A stretch of 64,000 bases of DNA, taken from Arthrobacter sp. 31Y (GTDB lineage Bacteria > Actinomycetota > Actinomycetes > Actinomycetales > Micrococcaceae). Location of the stretch: the NCBI RefSeq assembly GCF_000526335.1, contig NZ_JAFW01000001.1, forward strand, positions 1,550,001-1,614,000, written 5' to 3'. Every line of letters begins with the position of its first letter. Positions within the stretch are counted from its first letter, which is position 1. A program made the position numbers and the translations under genes. The notes below the pieces were generated by a model. That model did no database searches and was not told the DNA's origin. It saw nothing but the letters and a program-made list of their open reading frames with translations. Of this stretch, positions 25,891-34,124 are shown piece by piece.

Positions 25891-25977
25891 GCTCTCTCAC
25901 CTAACGCGCCATTTCCGCCGACGCTCTATCACCAGGTGATAGAGCGTTGGGCGGAAGGGGCCGTTAGGTGAGAGAGC
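25891..25977. repeat. 87-bp nested palindrome (terminator-like)
   Basis: Three nested stems: 25891-25906 with 25962-25977 (16 bp), 25913-25919 with 25950-25956 (7 bp), and 25921-25933 with 25935-25947 (13 bp). It lies 35 bp after the amidohydrolase stop. It could act as a terminator, but its size resembles an intergenic repeat family. Confidence 0.75.
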
Positions 25978-26017
25978 ATTTTGGCTTACCGGGCCTGTTA
26001 TTACCCTGCCCACAGAC

Positions 26018-26046
26018 CGATAATGTAAGTATGCTGATCATTATCG
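26018..26046 (+). promoter_or_regulatory. inverted repeat / regulatory motif before a small gene
   Basis: CGATAATG (26018-26025) and CATTATCG (26039-26046) are perfect inverted repeats separated by 13 bp. The second half belongs to a 21-bp motif (26026-26046) that recurs with 18 matches at 45452-45472, upstream of another small-protein gene. It ends two bases before the GAGTAGGAGG ribosome site. Confidence 0.5.
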
Positions 26047-26063
26047 AGTAGGAGGATTCAGCC

Positions 26064-26243
26064 TTGAAGAAGTTCAAGGAGTACATCGAGAAGCAGGCAC
26101 CGGAGGCCGAAACTTCGACTCCCGGAACCACTGCGACCGCTACCGGAGGGGCCGGAGCTGCCGGAGCTGCCGCAACGCCGGTAAAGTCCCACTCCGGACG
26201 TGGCATCCTGACCCTCTTTGACAGCCGAGGCACTAAAAAGTAA
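26064..26243 (+). CDS. 59-residue unrecognised protein
   Basis: Starts with TTG at 26064 (MKKFKEYIEKQAPEAET) behind a strong AGGAGG. The middle is a low-complexity Gly/Ala/Thr linker and the end is a basic segment, GRGILTLFDSRGTKK. No signal peptide or membrane helix is seen. The strong ribosome site, codon-consistent GC use and a regulatory motif upstream support a real gene. I do not recognise it; a small stress-related protein is a guess. Confidence 0.6.
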   Translation: MKKFKEYIEKQAPEAETSTPGTTATATGGAGAAGAAATPVKSHSGRGILTLFDSRGTKK

Positions 26244-26431
26244 ACCGTCAAAGGTTGAAACGGCTGTCTCCGGAATTTAAAGAGGGTCAGGAATCAGCGT
26301 GCGCCCAGCTAATCCTTGATGCTTCCTGCACCCCCTCAAGGGAGGCACTGCCAGTACCCGGACAACAGGGCACTCCCACTGACCTGGGGAGTAGCGTTCC
26401 AATGGAATGGTCCCCTAGGAAAAGGAACATC

Positions 26432-27262
26432 ATGACTACCTGGCTCATCACAGGCTGCTCCACCGGGCTTGGCCGCGCACTGGCGCAAGCCGTCCTCACA
26501 CGAGGCGATAACGCCGTCGTCACCGCCCGCGACACCTCAACGCTCCAGGACCTGGCAACAGAATTCCCGACGACGGCCCTCGCCGTGGCGCTGGACGTCA
26601 CCGAGCAGTCGCAAGTGGAGGCCGCCGTTCAGCAGGCAGAAGAACGTTTCGGGGCCGTGGATGTCCTGGTCAACAACGCCGGCTACGGATATCGCGCCGC
26701 GATCGAGGAAGGCAGCGACGCCGATGTCCGTACGCTGTTCGACACCAACGTCTTTGGCCCGGTGGCAATGATCAAAGCAGTCCTCCCTGGCATGCGTTCC
26801 CGTCGCTCCGGCGCGATCGTGAACATCTCCTCCATCGGCGCACGCATCTCCCCTCCCGGCTCCGGCTACTACTCCGCTTCCAAGGCTGCTCTGGAGGGAC
26901 TGTCCGGGTCCCTGCAGAAGGAAGTGAAGCCGCTGGGCATCTCAGTGACCGTGGTGGAACCGGGTGGTTTCAGGACCGACTTTGCGGGGCGTTCCCTCAC
27001 CCAGTCGGCGGAGGCAATCGCCGATTACGCTGACACTGCAGGCAAGCGCCGCAAGGAGCACGACACCGTCCACGGCACACAGCAAGGCGACCCGGACAAG
27101 GCTGCCGCCGCGATTATTGCGGCCGTCGAAGCACCCGAAACTCCCGGTTTCCTGCTGCTCGGCGAAGACGCGGCAAAAGCTTTCGACGCCGTGGAGGAAG
27201 CCCAGCGGGCCGAAGTGGACCGTTGGCGGGAGCTCAGCGTCAGCACGAGTTACGCGGAGTAA
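26432..27262 (+). CDS. short-chain dehydrogenase/reductase (SDR)
   Basis: 276 residues from the ATG at 26432, preceded by AAAAGGA; the longer frame to 26255 is rejected. Classical SDR features are the TGxxxGxG motif (ITGCSTGLGRAL), NNAGYG, the catalytic Ser in IVNISSIGA, and YYSASK (Tyr and Lys). NAD(P) preference is unclear. It belongs to the common oxidoreductase group annotated as an SDR of unknown substrate. It stands alone with a short palindrome (TTCCA-A-TGGAA, 26397-26407) upstream. Confidence 0.9.
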   Translation: MTTWLITGCSTGLGRALAQAVLTRGDNAVVTARDTSTLQDLATEFPTTALAVALDVTEQSQVEAAVQQAEERFGAVDVLVNNAGYGYRAAIEEGSDADVRTLFDTNVFGPVAMIKAVLPGMRSRRSGAIVNISSIGARISPPGSGYYSASKAALEGLSGSLQKEVKPLGISVTVVEPGGFRTDFAGRSLTQSAEAIADYADTAGKRRKEHDTVHGTQQGDPDKAAAAIIAAVEAPETPGFLLLGEDAAKAFDAVEEAQRAEVDRWRELSVSTSYAE

Positions 27263-27441
27263 TGAGCAACGTGTAATCGGTCACACTTGGCCGGATTCGC
27301 TTGTCAACCGTGGTGGGCAGCATGAACCATGAAGGAGGGAATTCGTTCCCATACAAGCTGAATCAGCAATCCTCACCGACGAGGATGCGGCCCCTGCGAA
27401 GAAGCTTGGGGCTGTTAACGGCCTGAGTGAAAGTACTGACA

Positions 27442-27612
27442 ATGACGACACATACTGACTCCATCACGCTTAAGATCTGGGACAACGCGGCAATCGACCA
27501 CACCATCGATGCCGCCATCCAGTCCCTCTCACACCGCGCTGCCGCTGAAAACTGCGGAATCGCGGTAACACTTAGCGGACCCAAGACCTTCACGGTCAGC
27601 CTGAACCGCTAA
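27442..27612 (+). CDS. 56-residue unrecognised protein
   Basis: MTTHTDSITLKIWDNAAIDHT and so on, ending TFTVSLNR. ATG at 27442; an in-frame GTG at 27427 would add five residues. The composition and predicted beta-alpha-beta pattern (ITLKIW / IDAAIQSLSHRAAAENCG / IAVTLSGPKTFTVSL) suggest a small folded domain. I do not recognise the family. A perfect terminator follows 19 bp after the stop, supporting a real transcript. A second small frame overlaps its start. Confidence 0.6.
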   Translation: MTTHTDSITLKIWDNAAIDHTIDAAIQSLSHRAAAENCGIAVTLSGPKTFTVSLNR

Positions 27613-27630
27613 GCAGCTCAAAGCAAAAAC

Positions 27631-27668
27631 AAGAGGACGACGCCGGTACCTACCGGCGTCGTCCTCTT
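27631..27668 (+). terminator. terminator, 18-bp perfect stem
   Basis: 27631-27648 pairs perfectly with 27651-27668; GCTTTAA follows. It ends the small-gene transcript. Confidence 0.88.
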
Positions 27669-27854
27669 GCTTTAACGCCCACCAGGGGCGCGTCCAAAAG
27701 CGGTACCAGTGGACCGCAACCCCGAAACGTGACGCCATCCAGAAAGTCCTGATCAAACCTTGAGACTTCCTTGATGGTTTCCCTCCCCTGATCTTGCGTT
27801 CGCGTTGGAACTCTAAGTGAGTCAACACTTCAAGGTTCGAACGGAGGGATCACC

Positions 27855-29003
27855 ATGCTTACCGAAACCCTGACCACCACGGCCGCGCCGGCCCCGGCGA
27901 ACGCACCAGTTACGGCTTCCAAGCGGCGCCGGTCCCACCGTGCGGCAGGAGGGGTAGTCACTGTCCTGGTGCCGGCACACAACGAGTCCGCCGGCATCAC
28001 CGAGACGCTGCACTCCTTAAACAACCAGACACACCGCCCGGACCGCATCATTGTGGTGGCAGATAACTGCACCGATGACACTGAAGAACTCGCCCTGGCC
28101 CAAGGCGCCGAAGTGATCCGGACCGTTGGCAACAAGGACAAGAAGGCCGGAGCACTGAACTTCGCCCTCAGCCAGATTCTTCCGGATGCCGACCCCGAGG
28201 ACCTTGTCCTGGTGCAAGACGCCGACTCACAGCTCGCCCTCAACTTCATTGAGAACGCCACCAAGAACCTGCTGGCCGACGAACTGCTCGGCGCGGTGGG
28301 CGGAGTGTTCAGCGGCGGCCCTGGCGGCGGCTTTGTAGGCCACCTGCAGCGCAACGAATACGCCCGCTACGCGCGAGACGTGAAGCGGCTCCATGGTAAG
28401 TGCCTGGTAGTGACCGGCACAGCGGCGCTCTTCCGCGTCAAAACACTGCGCGACGTCGTGGCCGCCCGGTTGGAGGGCACGCTCCCTCCCGGTAACGGTA
28501 AGGGCGGCGTCTACGACACCTCGGTCCTGACCGAAGACAACGAACTCTCCTTTGCCCTGTTGACCCTGGGCTACCGCATCAAGTCTCCATCAAACTGCAC
28601 GCTGGTCACGGAGGTAATGCCAACATGGCGTGAACTGTGGTCACAGCGGCTCCGGTGGAAGCGCGGCGCGGTGGAGAACTGCGTGCAATACGGATGGACC
28701 AAAGTAACCAGGCCTTACTGGGGACGCCAATTCCTCTCCATGATCGGCGTCGTAGTGACGCTGGCTTACTTCGGTTCCCTCGTGTTCGCGTTATTTTCCG
28801 GCACGGGCCTGATCCTTCAGCCCTTCTGGATTACCGTCACCGGCATTTTCATCCTGGAACGCATAGTTACTGTGCGTTTCCGGGGCTGGAGGTACATGCT
28901 CCTGGCCGCAACCATGTACGAAACCGTCATCGACATCTTCCTCCAGGCTGTTCACGCCAAGGCGTACCTGGATGCAGCATTCAACAGAAAGAAAGTTTGG
29001 TAA
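27855..29003 (+). CDS. membrane glycosyltransferase family 2 (processive, NodC/hyaluronan-synthase-like)
   Basis: 382 residues. The cytoplasmic GT-A domain has VLVPAHNESAGITETL, IVVADNCTDDT, VLVQDADSQ (DxD), TEDNELSF (TED) and the processivity motif QRLRWKRG. About three C-terminal membrane helices follow (about 300-365). Such enzymes polymerise and export a beta-linked polysaccharide. The ATG is preceded by CGGAGGG. It is followed at once by a 58-residue LAxTG-type membrane protein and then a convergent secreted GH16 enzyme. Polymer identity unknown. Confidence 0.9.
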   Translation: MLTETLTTTAAPAPANAPVTASKRRRSHRAAGGVVTVLVPAHNESAGITETLHSLNNQTHRPDRIIVVADNCTDDTEELALAQGAEVIRTVGNKDKKAGALNFALSQILPDADPEDLVLVQDADSQLALNFIENATKNLLADELLGAVGGVFSGGPGGGFVGHLQRNEYARYARDVKRLHGKCLVVTGTAALFRVKTLRDVVAARLEGTLPPGNGKGGVYDTSVLTEDNELSFALLTLGYRIKSPSNCTLVTEVMPTWRELWSQRLRWKRGAVENCVQYGWTKVTRPYWGRQFLSMIGVVVTLAYFGSLVFALFSGTGLILQPFWITVTGIFILERIVTVRFRGWRYMLLAATMYETVIDIFLQAVHAKAYLDAAFNRKKVW

Positions 29004-29010
29004 CCGACTC

Positions 29011-29187
29011 ATGTACAACAACCCAGTAGCCCCAGTGACCGGGGCGGCAGCCGCCGGAATGGGCTCCGGAACGCTCGCGATGACCGGAGCCGGGGACCTC
29101 TTTTGGTTCGCGCTGGCAGCTTTTGCCATGCTGGCCCTCGGACTCGCTATCAAGAGGATTGTCCCGGTCCGGGCCCAGAAGAACTAA
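29011..29187 (+). CDS. 58-residue LAxTG-type membrane microprotein
   Basis: From the ATG at 29011. A short Ala/Gly-rich N-terminus is followed by LAMTGAGD, a hydrophobic helix (about 32-47) and a basic tail ending RIVPVRAQKN. The order LAxTG / helix / positive tail is exactly that of a class E sortase signal, but there is no N-terminal signal peptide and almost no body. It may be a membrane microprotein that assists the glycosyltransferase 7 bp upstream, or a sorting-signal fossil. No sortase gene is in view. Confidence 0.6.
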   Translation: MYNNPVAPVTGAAAAGMGSGTLAMTGAGDLFWFALAAFAMLALGLAIKRIVPVRAQKN

Positions 29188-29213
29188 GCAAGCAGAACCA
29201 GTCCAACCAACCG

Positions 29214-29255
29214 CCCGCAGTTGTGTCGCTACCTCCAGCGCGACACAACTGCGGG
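29214..29255. terminator. bidirectional terminator between LAxTG gene and GH16 gene
   Basis: 16-bp perfect inverted repeat (29214-29229 with 29240-29255) and a 10-base loop, followed by TTTGG. It separates the convergent genes. Confidence 0.88.
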
Positions 29256-29278
29256 TTTGGTGCATCCGGACTGCCGGC

Positions 29279-30655
29279 CTAAGGAACCAGGGCCGTGACA
29301 GCCGAGTACTTGGCCACCGTGGTGTAGCCGGCCTTGGTACCGGTAACCCTCACGCGCATGGAGTCAGCTTGGTCTGCACTCACCAGTTTGTAGTTCTTGG
29401 CGGTTGCACCAGCAATTGCAGCACCGGAGCGGTACCACTGATACGTCAAAGTAGTACCGGAGGTCCACGTTCCAGGGTTGGCCGTCAGCGTTGAACCCAC
29501 TGCGAGCGTTCCGGTGATGGTGGGGGTTGGGGCTACCAAAGTCCCTGCCACCACTGCTGCCGTGGGATCGGATTCCCTCGTAGCTGTGGCATAGCCGGCT
29601 TTGCTTCCGGTCACACGCACCGTCAGGGTGCTGCCTTGGTCCGCAGCGGCAAGGACCCGGGTGGCAGCGGTTGCGCCGGCAATCGCTGCACCGTTCCGGA
29701 ACCACTGGTAGCTCAAGGTTGTTCCCACGGTCCAGGTCCCCGGTGATGCAGTCAGTGTTGAGCCAACAGCGGCCATGCCTGAGATGGTGGGTGTTGGTGC
29801 CGTGAGTTGAGCCTGATTGGCAGGTGTGAAGGAAAAGTCCCGAATGGTCACAGTTTCGGGAGCTACATGCGCCGCATCCCCGCCGCCCCCACCGGTCACC
29901 CACAGGTTGAAGTGAATTTGTTCCTTGGCTGGAAGCGGGACAGTGGAGCCTTCCAGAACAGTCCGCTTCAGGAGAGTTCCGTTGTAGCCCTCACCTGCGA
30001 ACGTCTCATAAGTCAGCTTGCCCGGTTCCCACACCATTCTGTGAGTGAGGATGGGAGCACTGGTGACATCAAAGGTGACAGTGTTGTTTCCCTGTCCCGG
30101 CGGCAAGGTGGCATCGAACCAATATCCGTGCCCTTGGGTCACCGGCCAATTCTCACCATACGCGGCGCCCCCGCCCCAAGCTGAGGCCTCACAAAGGTCA
30201 ATTTCCGTGTACCCGGGCTCCGCATTGGGGTCGTACGTGAACAGGCAGCCCCACACCACCTCCTTCTGAAGGGAGCTGACATCCTTTTCCACGGTGGTGC
30301 TATAGGTGCCATATCCGAAACCCTCACGCGTGGACTGGAATTCAGCTCCTATCGGGGCCGAGCCCGTGGGGTTGCTGATGGAGAGCTTGACGTACCCGTT
30401 GGCGTCCGGATTGCTCACATTATTGGCATCCCAACTCGCGTTATACATGGGGGCCCCGCCCCAAAAACGCTTCTGCCAGTTGAACCCTTTCCAAGCAAAA
30501 CTTCCCACCGGACCGGGATCCTCAGCCATGGGCGTGGTGTCCGCCGCATGTGATGGGCCTAGTCCCGTGAACATCGATAAACCGACCGCCACAACGACGG
30601 CCAAACCCATTGCTTTTCTTCCCCCATGTGGAAGTAGCCTCACTGACAATGCCAT
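29279..30655 (-). CDS. secreted GH16-family glycoside hydrolase with two C-terminal repeat modules
   Basis: 458 residues. The N-terminal signal peptide ends ...GLGPSHA. The GH16 jelly-roll catalytic domain (about 45-280) contains the ExDxxE-type site EIDLCE. Two roughly 85-residue repeats follow (each with APTPTISG/ITG, VGSTLTA, TLSYQW/TLTYQWYRSGAAIAGATA); these are Ig-like or carbohydrate-binding. GH16 enzymes cleave beta-1,3(4)-glucans or related galactans. The ATG is preceded by a strong GGAGG. It is opposite the processive glycosyltransferase, which suggests it acts on the polymer made next door or on environmental glucan. Confidence 0.88.
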   Translation of the reverse strand: MALSVRLLPHGGRKAMGLAVVVAVGLSMFTGLGPSHAADTTPMAEDPGPVGSFAWKGFNWQKRFWGGAPMYNASWDANNVSNPDANGYVKLSISNPTGSAPIGAEFQSTREGFGYGTYSTTVEKDVSSLQKEVVWGCLFTYDPNAEPGYTEIDLCEASAWGGGAAYGENWPVTQGHGYWFDATLPPGQGNNTVTFDVTSAPILTHRMVWEPGKLTYETFAGEGYNGTLLKRTVLEGSTVPLPAKEQIHFNLWVTGGGGGDAAHVAPETVTIRDFSFTPANQAQLTAPTPTISGMAAVGSTLTASPGTWTVGTTLSYQWFRNGAAIAGATAATRVLAAADQGSTLTVRVTGSKAGYATATRESDPTAAVVAGTLVAPTPTITGTLAVGSTLTANPGTWTSGTTLTYQWYRSGAAIAGATAKNYKLVSADQADSMRVRVTGTKAGYTTVAKYSAVTALVP

Positions 30656-30849
30656 AGCTGTTTCCTCCTGCTGATGCGCCCAGACCCGTCAACGGCTGAT
30701 GCCGGTGACCGCAACGACGTTCCACCCCCGAGGAACGCCTGTCCTCGATTATCAATGAGCCAGGGTCCAGCCGGAAGGGAAAAGGAAAAGCAAAATCTTC
30801 CCCACGTCATCAAGTGGATAACGGGGCCCGCTCCACGAGTAGCCTTAGC

Positions 30850-31374
30850 GTGTCTGAGAAATTCTTAGCGCATCGCAGAAACCTGGGAGGGCACATCACC
30901 ATTCGCGGCGCCGGCATCCTCCTTCACCGACGAAATACGGCCGGGACATTGGAGCTATGGATCGCCCACATGGGCGGACCTTTCTGGGCCCGCAAAGATG
31001 ACCACGCCTGGTCCATTCCCAAGGGAGAATTCCCTGAGGACGAAGACGCCCTGGTTGCCGCACACCGGGAATTCACCGAAGAAATAGGCACACCACCTCC
31101 GGATGCGGATTACGAACTTTTGGGCGTTTTCAAGCAGCCCTCCGGAAAGCTGATCACCGCATTCACAGCAGAAGCCAAGGACTTTCAGCCTCTGAAGATT
31201 ACCAGCAACACGTTTCCCATGGAGTGGCCAAAAGGCTCGGGTGTCGTCAAGGATTTCCCGGAGATCGACGACGCCCGGTGGTTTGAGGAAACAGTGGCCC
31301 GGACCAAGCTCGTCAAAGGCCAATTGCCCATTGTGGACGCACTGGTCCGGCGCCTTGGCGAGAATTCCCTATAG
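30850..31374 (+). CDS. Nudix hydrolase
   Basis: About 174 residues; the start is uncertain (GTG at 30850 or 30814). The Nudix box is complete in GEFPEDEDALVAAHREFTEEIG (G-x5-E-x7-REFTEEIG). The phrase GGPFWARKDDHAWSIPKGE places it in a common actinobacterial Nudix group of unknown substrate, related to diadenosine-polyphosphate-type hydrolases. It acts in the cytosol. Convergent with, and overlapping by 6 bp, the SDR at 31369. Confidence 0.9.
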   Translation: MSEKFLAHRRNLGGHITIRGAGILLHRRNTAGTLELWIAHMGGPFWARKDDHAWSIPKGEFPEDEDALVAAHREFTEEIGTPPPDADYELLGVFKQPSGKLITAFTAEAKDFQPLKITSNTFPMEWPKGSGVVKDFPEIDDARWFEETVARTKLVKGQLPIVDALVRRLGENSL

Positions 31375-32148
31375 GGCCGACCAGCCGCCGTCGGACGCCA
31401 GAATGGCGCCGTTGACGTTTGTGCCGTCGTCACTGAGCAGGAAAGTGATGGAAGCAGCCAATTGTGCTGCGCTTGCGGGCGTGGGAACGGTTGCCTGCAT
31501 CAGGGGGCCGAGGCGTTCGGCCGCGAGTTGTGATCCCCAGTTAGCCACGATGTTGGTAATGGTGGGACCGGGAGCCACAGCATTGAACCGCAAGCCCTTG
31601 GGACCGTACAGCACTGCAGAATTCTTGGTCAGGCCCACCACCGCATGCTTGGACGCCGTGTAAGCAGCACCGGCGGCCGAGCCGCGCAGTCCGGCCTCCG
31701 AGGCGACATTCACTACGGAGCCGGATCCGGCTTCCAGCATGAGCGGCACCACTGCGCGGGTCAGGCGTATAAGAGCCGTGACGTTGATGCGAAAAACGCG
31801 CTCCCAGAGCTCGTCATCAACCTCGTGAATGGGCGCAAAGTTGTCCATGATGCCGGCAACGTTGGCCAGGGCATCCACGCGTCCGTCCGCAGCGGCCACG
31901 ACAGCAGCCACCGTCACTTCAGTGGAGATGTCGCCCGCCACCGGGACCAGGTCCAGCCCGGCATTCTCCTCCACAAGAGCGTCCAGCCGCTCCTTGCTGA
32001 TGTCGGCAGCAATGACCTTGCCGCCCTCCTTCGCAATCCGCAACGCGGTGGCCTGGCCGATTCCCGAGGCCGCGCCCGTGACGATGATGGTCTTGCCGGC
32101 AAAACGGCCGGAGGTAATGGCCTCCTGCCATGAAGCGTCGTTGCCCAT
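31369..32148 (-). CDS. short-chain dehydrogenase/reductase
   Basis: 259 residues. NAD(P) motif TGAASGIGQATA, NVAGIMD, catalytic Ser in VVNVASEAG, YTASKHA, and PGPTITN. It is in the classical SDR group of oxidoreductases with a C-terminal DGGW. It is divergent from the TetR gene with a single operator between, so it is probably the repressor's target. Substrate unknown. Confidence 0.92.
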   Translation of the reverse strand: MGNDASWQEAITSGRFAGKTIIVTGAASGIGQATALRIAKEGGKVIAADISKERLDALVEENAGLDLVPVAGDISTEVTVAAVVAAADGRVDALANVAGIMDNFAPIHEVDDELWERVFRINVTALIRLTRAVVPLMLEAGSGSVVNVASEAGLRGSAAGAAYTASKHAVVGLTKNSAVLYGPKGLRFNAVAPGPTITNIVANWGSQLAAERLGPLMQATVPTPASAAQLAASITFLLSDDGTNVNGAILASDGGWSAL

Positions 32149-32187
32149 GATGTCCTTCCGATGATTGCTGAGTGGTCCACCCAGCTT

Positions 32188-32204
32188 ATGACACTCTGTG
32201 TCAT
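32188..32204. promoter_or_regulatory. TetR operator between SDR and TetR genes
   Basis: ATGACAC-TCT-GTGTCAT is a perfect 17-bp palindrome in the 80-bp divergent promoter region, the expected form of a TetR-family site. Confidence 0.75.
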
Positions 32205-32228
32205 TATGTAAGAGTGAATACTGGAGGA

Positions 32229-32876
32229 ATGACTTCGGAAGATGCCAAACCCCCGCGTCCCAGCGGTCGACCCGCCACCATTGACCCCGACGCCGTGGCC
32301 GGACTGGCCCTGGGCCTCTTCGCTGAACACGGCTACGAGAACACCTCCATGGAGGACATCGCCAAGGCGGCCGGAATCGGGCGCAAGAGCCTCTACCGCT
32401 ACTTCGCCAGCAAAGCCGACCTCGTGTGGGGCGGAAGCGAACCGGTAGTGGAAGCTTCGACGCTCGCCTTCGGCTCGTTCCACAGTCCAGGAAAGTCCGA
32501 CGGCGGCGTGCTGGCCGGATTGCGTGCGGCAGCCATCGCCGGGGTGGCCGTCATCCCGGACCTGTCCGTGACCCGCGGCCGACTCGGCCTGATTGCCGAG
32601 CACCCCGAACTGACCAGCCGGAGCTATGAGTCACTGGCACCGCAACGCGAAAGGGCCCTGGCTTTCCTTACGGAGAACGGCCTTTCCCCCTCGGCGGCAC
32701 GCTACTTGAGCGCCGCGTACCTCGCTGCCACCTTCGAAGCATGGATGCAGTGGGCCGCGGGCTCGGAGCCAGACCCGACCCCATACCTGCTGGCCGCACT
32801 GGAGGTTTTGAACGTTCCGTTAAATAACGCAGGAGTTGGCCAGTGGAACGACACGCAAGACGTCAGCCAAACTTAG
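32229..32876 (+). CDS. TetR family transcriptional regulator
   Basis: 215 residues from the ATG at 32229, preceded by GGAGG. The N-terminal HTH is clear (LALGLFAEHGYENTSMEDIAKAAGIGRKSLYRYFASKADLVWGG). The C-terminal half contains a pattern like that of MftR-type regulators (LIAEHPELTSRSYESLAPQRERALAFL). No mycofactocin genes are nearby. It probably represses the divergent SDR and itself. Confidence 0.9.
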   Translation: MTSEDAKPPRPSGRPATIDPDAVAGLALGLFAEHGYENTSMEDIAKAAGIGRKSLYRYFASKADLVWGGSEPVVEASTLAFGSFHSPGKSDGGVLAGLRAAAIAGVAVIPDLSVTRGRLGLIAEHPELTSRSYESLAPQRERALAFLTENGLSPSAARYLSAAYLAATFEAWMQWAAGSEPDPTPYLLAALEVLNVPLNNAGVGQWNDTQDVSQT

Positions 32877-32891
32877 AACAAGGAGATGAAC

Positions 32892-33071
32892 ATGGCTAAG
32901 AAAACAGCAATCGATACATCCCACCGCCCATCAAGCGGAGGACGGTACGAGGTGCGCCTAGTATCCCGCAATAAGACAGTCACTGTCTCGTCCCCAGTTC
33001 GGGCCAAGATTCTCGAACAGACCGAGAAGCTGATCGCTGCTTCAGAGCGCAAGGCTGGACCGTCCAAGTAG
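32892..33071 (+). CDS. 59-residue basic protein, unrecognised
   Basis: MAKKTAIDTSHRPSSGGRYE... and so on, ending RKAGPSK. The ATG at 32892 sits six bases after AAGGAG; an ATG two codons earlier is too close to that site. The protein is basic, with a helical C-terminal half (VRAKILEQTEKLIAASERK). It lies 15 bp after the TetR stop and may be cotranscribed. I do not recognise it. Confidence 0.65.
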   Translation: MAKKTAIDTSHRPSSGGRYEVRLVSRNKTVTVSSPVRAKILEQTEKLIAASERKAGPSK

Positions 33072-33095
33072 CACACCGATTCAAGAGTCTTTGGA

Positions 33096-33878
33096 TTATG
33101 AGCGGCTCTTCCGGTGGATGAATTGCCGGATCCACTCAACCGCCTCAGGGTGGTCCAGATGCAAGCCATGACCCGCTCCGGGCAGCCGCACCAGCACAGA
33201 GCCACGGATGTGCTCGCGCAGAAGGAGTGCGTTGGGCAAGGGCGTCAACGCATCTTCAGTCCCGTGCAGGATCAGCGTGGGGGCTTGGATGGAGCTGAGA
33301 TGATTCCAGGCGTCGTGCTCGCGGCTGGCGTTGAAGTGGCGCGCCTTGGCCCACGCCGAAGCATGTGAGTTGAAGAAGGTGTGCGTCGCTGCGGGATTGT
33401 TCAGGACCCAAGCAGCGTCGAAGAATAGCGGCTCGAGCCGGGACATGTCACCACTGACCAGCGCTTCCAAGGCCGCCCTCTCCGGCTGGGTTCCGGCGTC
33501 GGGTGACTTTCCGCCACTCGTTGCGGCGAGGATCAGCGTGCGGACCTTCTGCGGATAGTCGATGGCCAACCACTGGCCCACGCGGCCGCCCATTGAATGA
33601 CCGTACACGTGTGCTAAATCCGCCCCGGCGGCCTCGAGGACCGCAGCAGCATCTTCCGCAAGCAGCCTCGTGGTGTAGCGCTCGGCGTCCCCCTTCCCAC
33701 TCCGGCCAATCCCCCGGTGATCAAAGCGGATGACGCGGTAAGAGCGGGACAGAAGCTCCGCCGTCGGGCCCCATCCGTCCATGGCCGTGGCCTGTCCGGC
33801 GATGAGCAGCATCGGCTCGCCTTCGCCTTCTGAGGTCCAGGCGAGTTCAGTGCCGTCGGCCGCCTCAGCAAAGTTCAC
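33096..33878 (-). CDS. alpha/beta hydrolase
   Basis: 260 residues. Nucleophile elbow GHSMGGRVG (Ser near residue 95), oxyanion region LLIAGQAT, RFDHRGIGRSG, an acid in LHGTEDALTP and the catalytic His in GAGHGLHLDHPE. This is the lipase/esterase-like group of the alpha/beta-hydrolase fold and is cytosolic. Substrate unknown; the neighbours give no hint. Confidence 0.9.
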   Translation of the reverse strand: MNFAEAADGTELAWTSEGEGEPMLLIAGQATAMDGWGPTAELLSRSYRVIRFDHRGIGRSGKGDAERYTTRLLAEDAAAVLEAAGADLAHVYGHSMGGRVGQWLAIDYPQKVRTLILAATSGGKSPDAGTQPERAALEALVSGDMSRLEPLFFDAAWVLNNPAATHTFFNSHASAWAKARHFNASREHDAWNHLSSIQAPTLILHGTEDALTPLPNALLLREHIRGSVLVRLPGAGHGLHLDHPEAVEWIRQFIHRKSRS

Positions 33879-33932
33879 CGTGCCACAATATCCGGACGGC
33901 GCTCAAAGCGCTGCGGCGCAGGACACAACGTC

Positions 33933-34124
33933 TTACTCAGCGGTAAAGATGTCCTCTATGGCGCAGTCGAAGGTTCTGGCGATCTGGAACGCCAACGGAA
34001 GAGAGGGATCAAACTTCTCCCTCTCAATGGAGATCACAGTCTGGCGGGAAACTCCGAGCACCGCGGCTAGATCCGCTTGTGTCCAGCGCCGTTCGGCGCG
34101 ACGCTCCGCGAGGTTGTTCTTCAT
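33933..34124 (-). CDS. XRE-family HTH regulator (63 residues)
   Basis: A single Cro/C1-type HTH: MKNNLAERRAERRWTQADLAAVLGVSRQTVISIEREKFDPSLPLAFQIARTF. This is the small YozG-like group usually found beside a membrane protein. Its ATG overlaps the stop of the membrane-protein gene (ATGA). Two palindromes at 34539-34586 are probably its operators. It resembles regulator/membrane pairs of unknown purpose more than a toxin-antitoxin system. Confidence 0.9.
   Translation of the reverse strand: MKNNLAERRAERRWTQADLAAVLGVSRQTVISIEREKFDPSLPLAFQIARTFDCAIEDIFTAE

Noticed and set aside
26255..26431. Upstream extension of the SDR at 26432
   Set aside because: The SDR fold starts at MTTWLITG; the extra 59 residues have no SDR similarity and the ATG at 26432 has a ribosome site.
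32188..32876. Mycofactocin regulator (MftR) locus
   Set aside because: The TetR protein resembles MftR in its C-terminal half, but no mftA-F genes or mycofactocin-specific insertion in the SDR can be seen.
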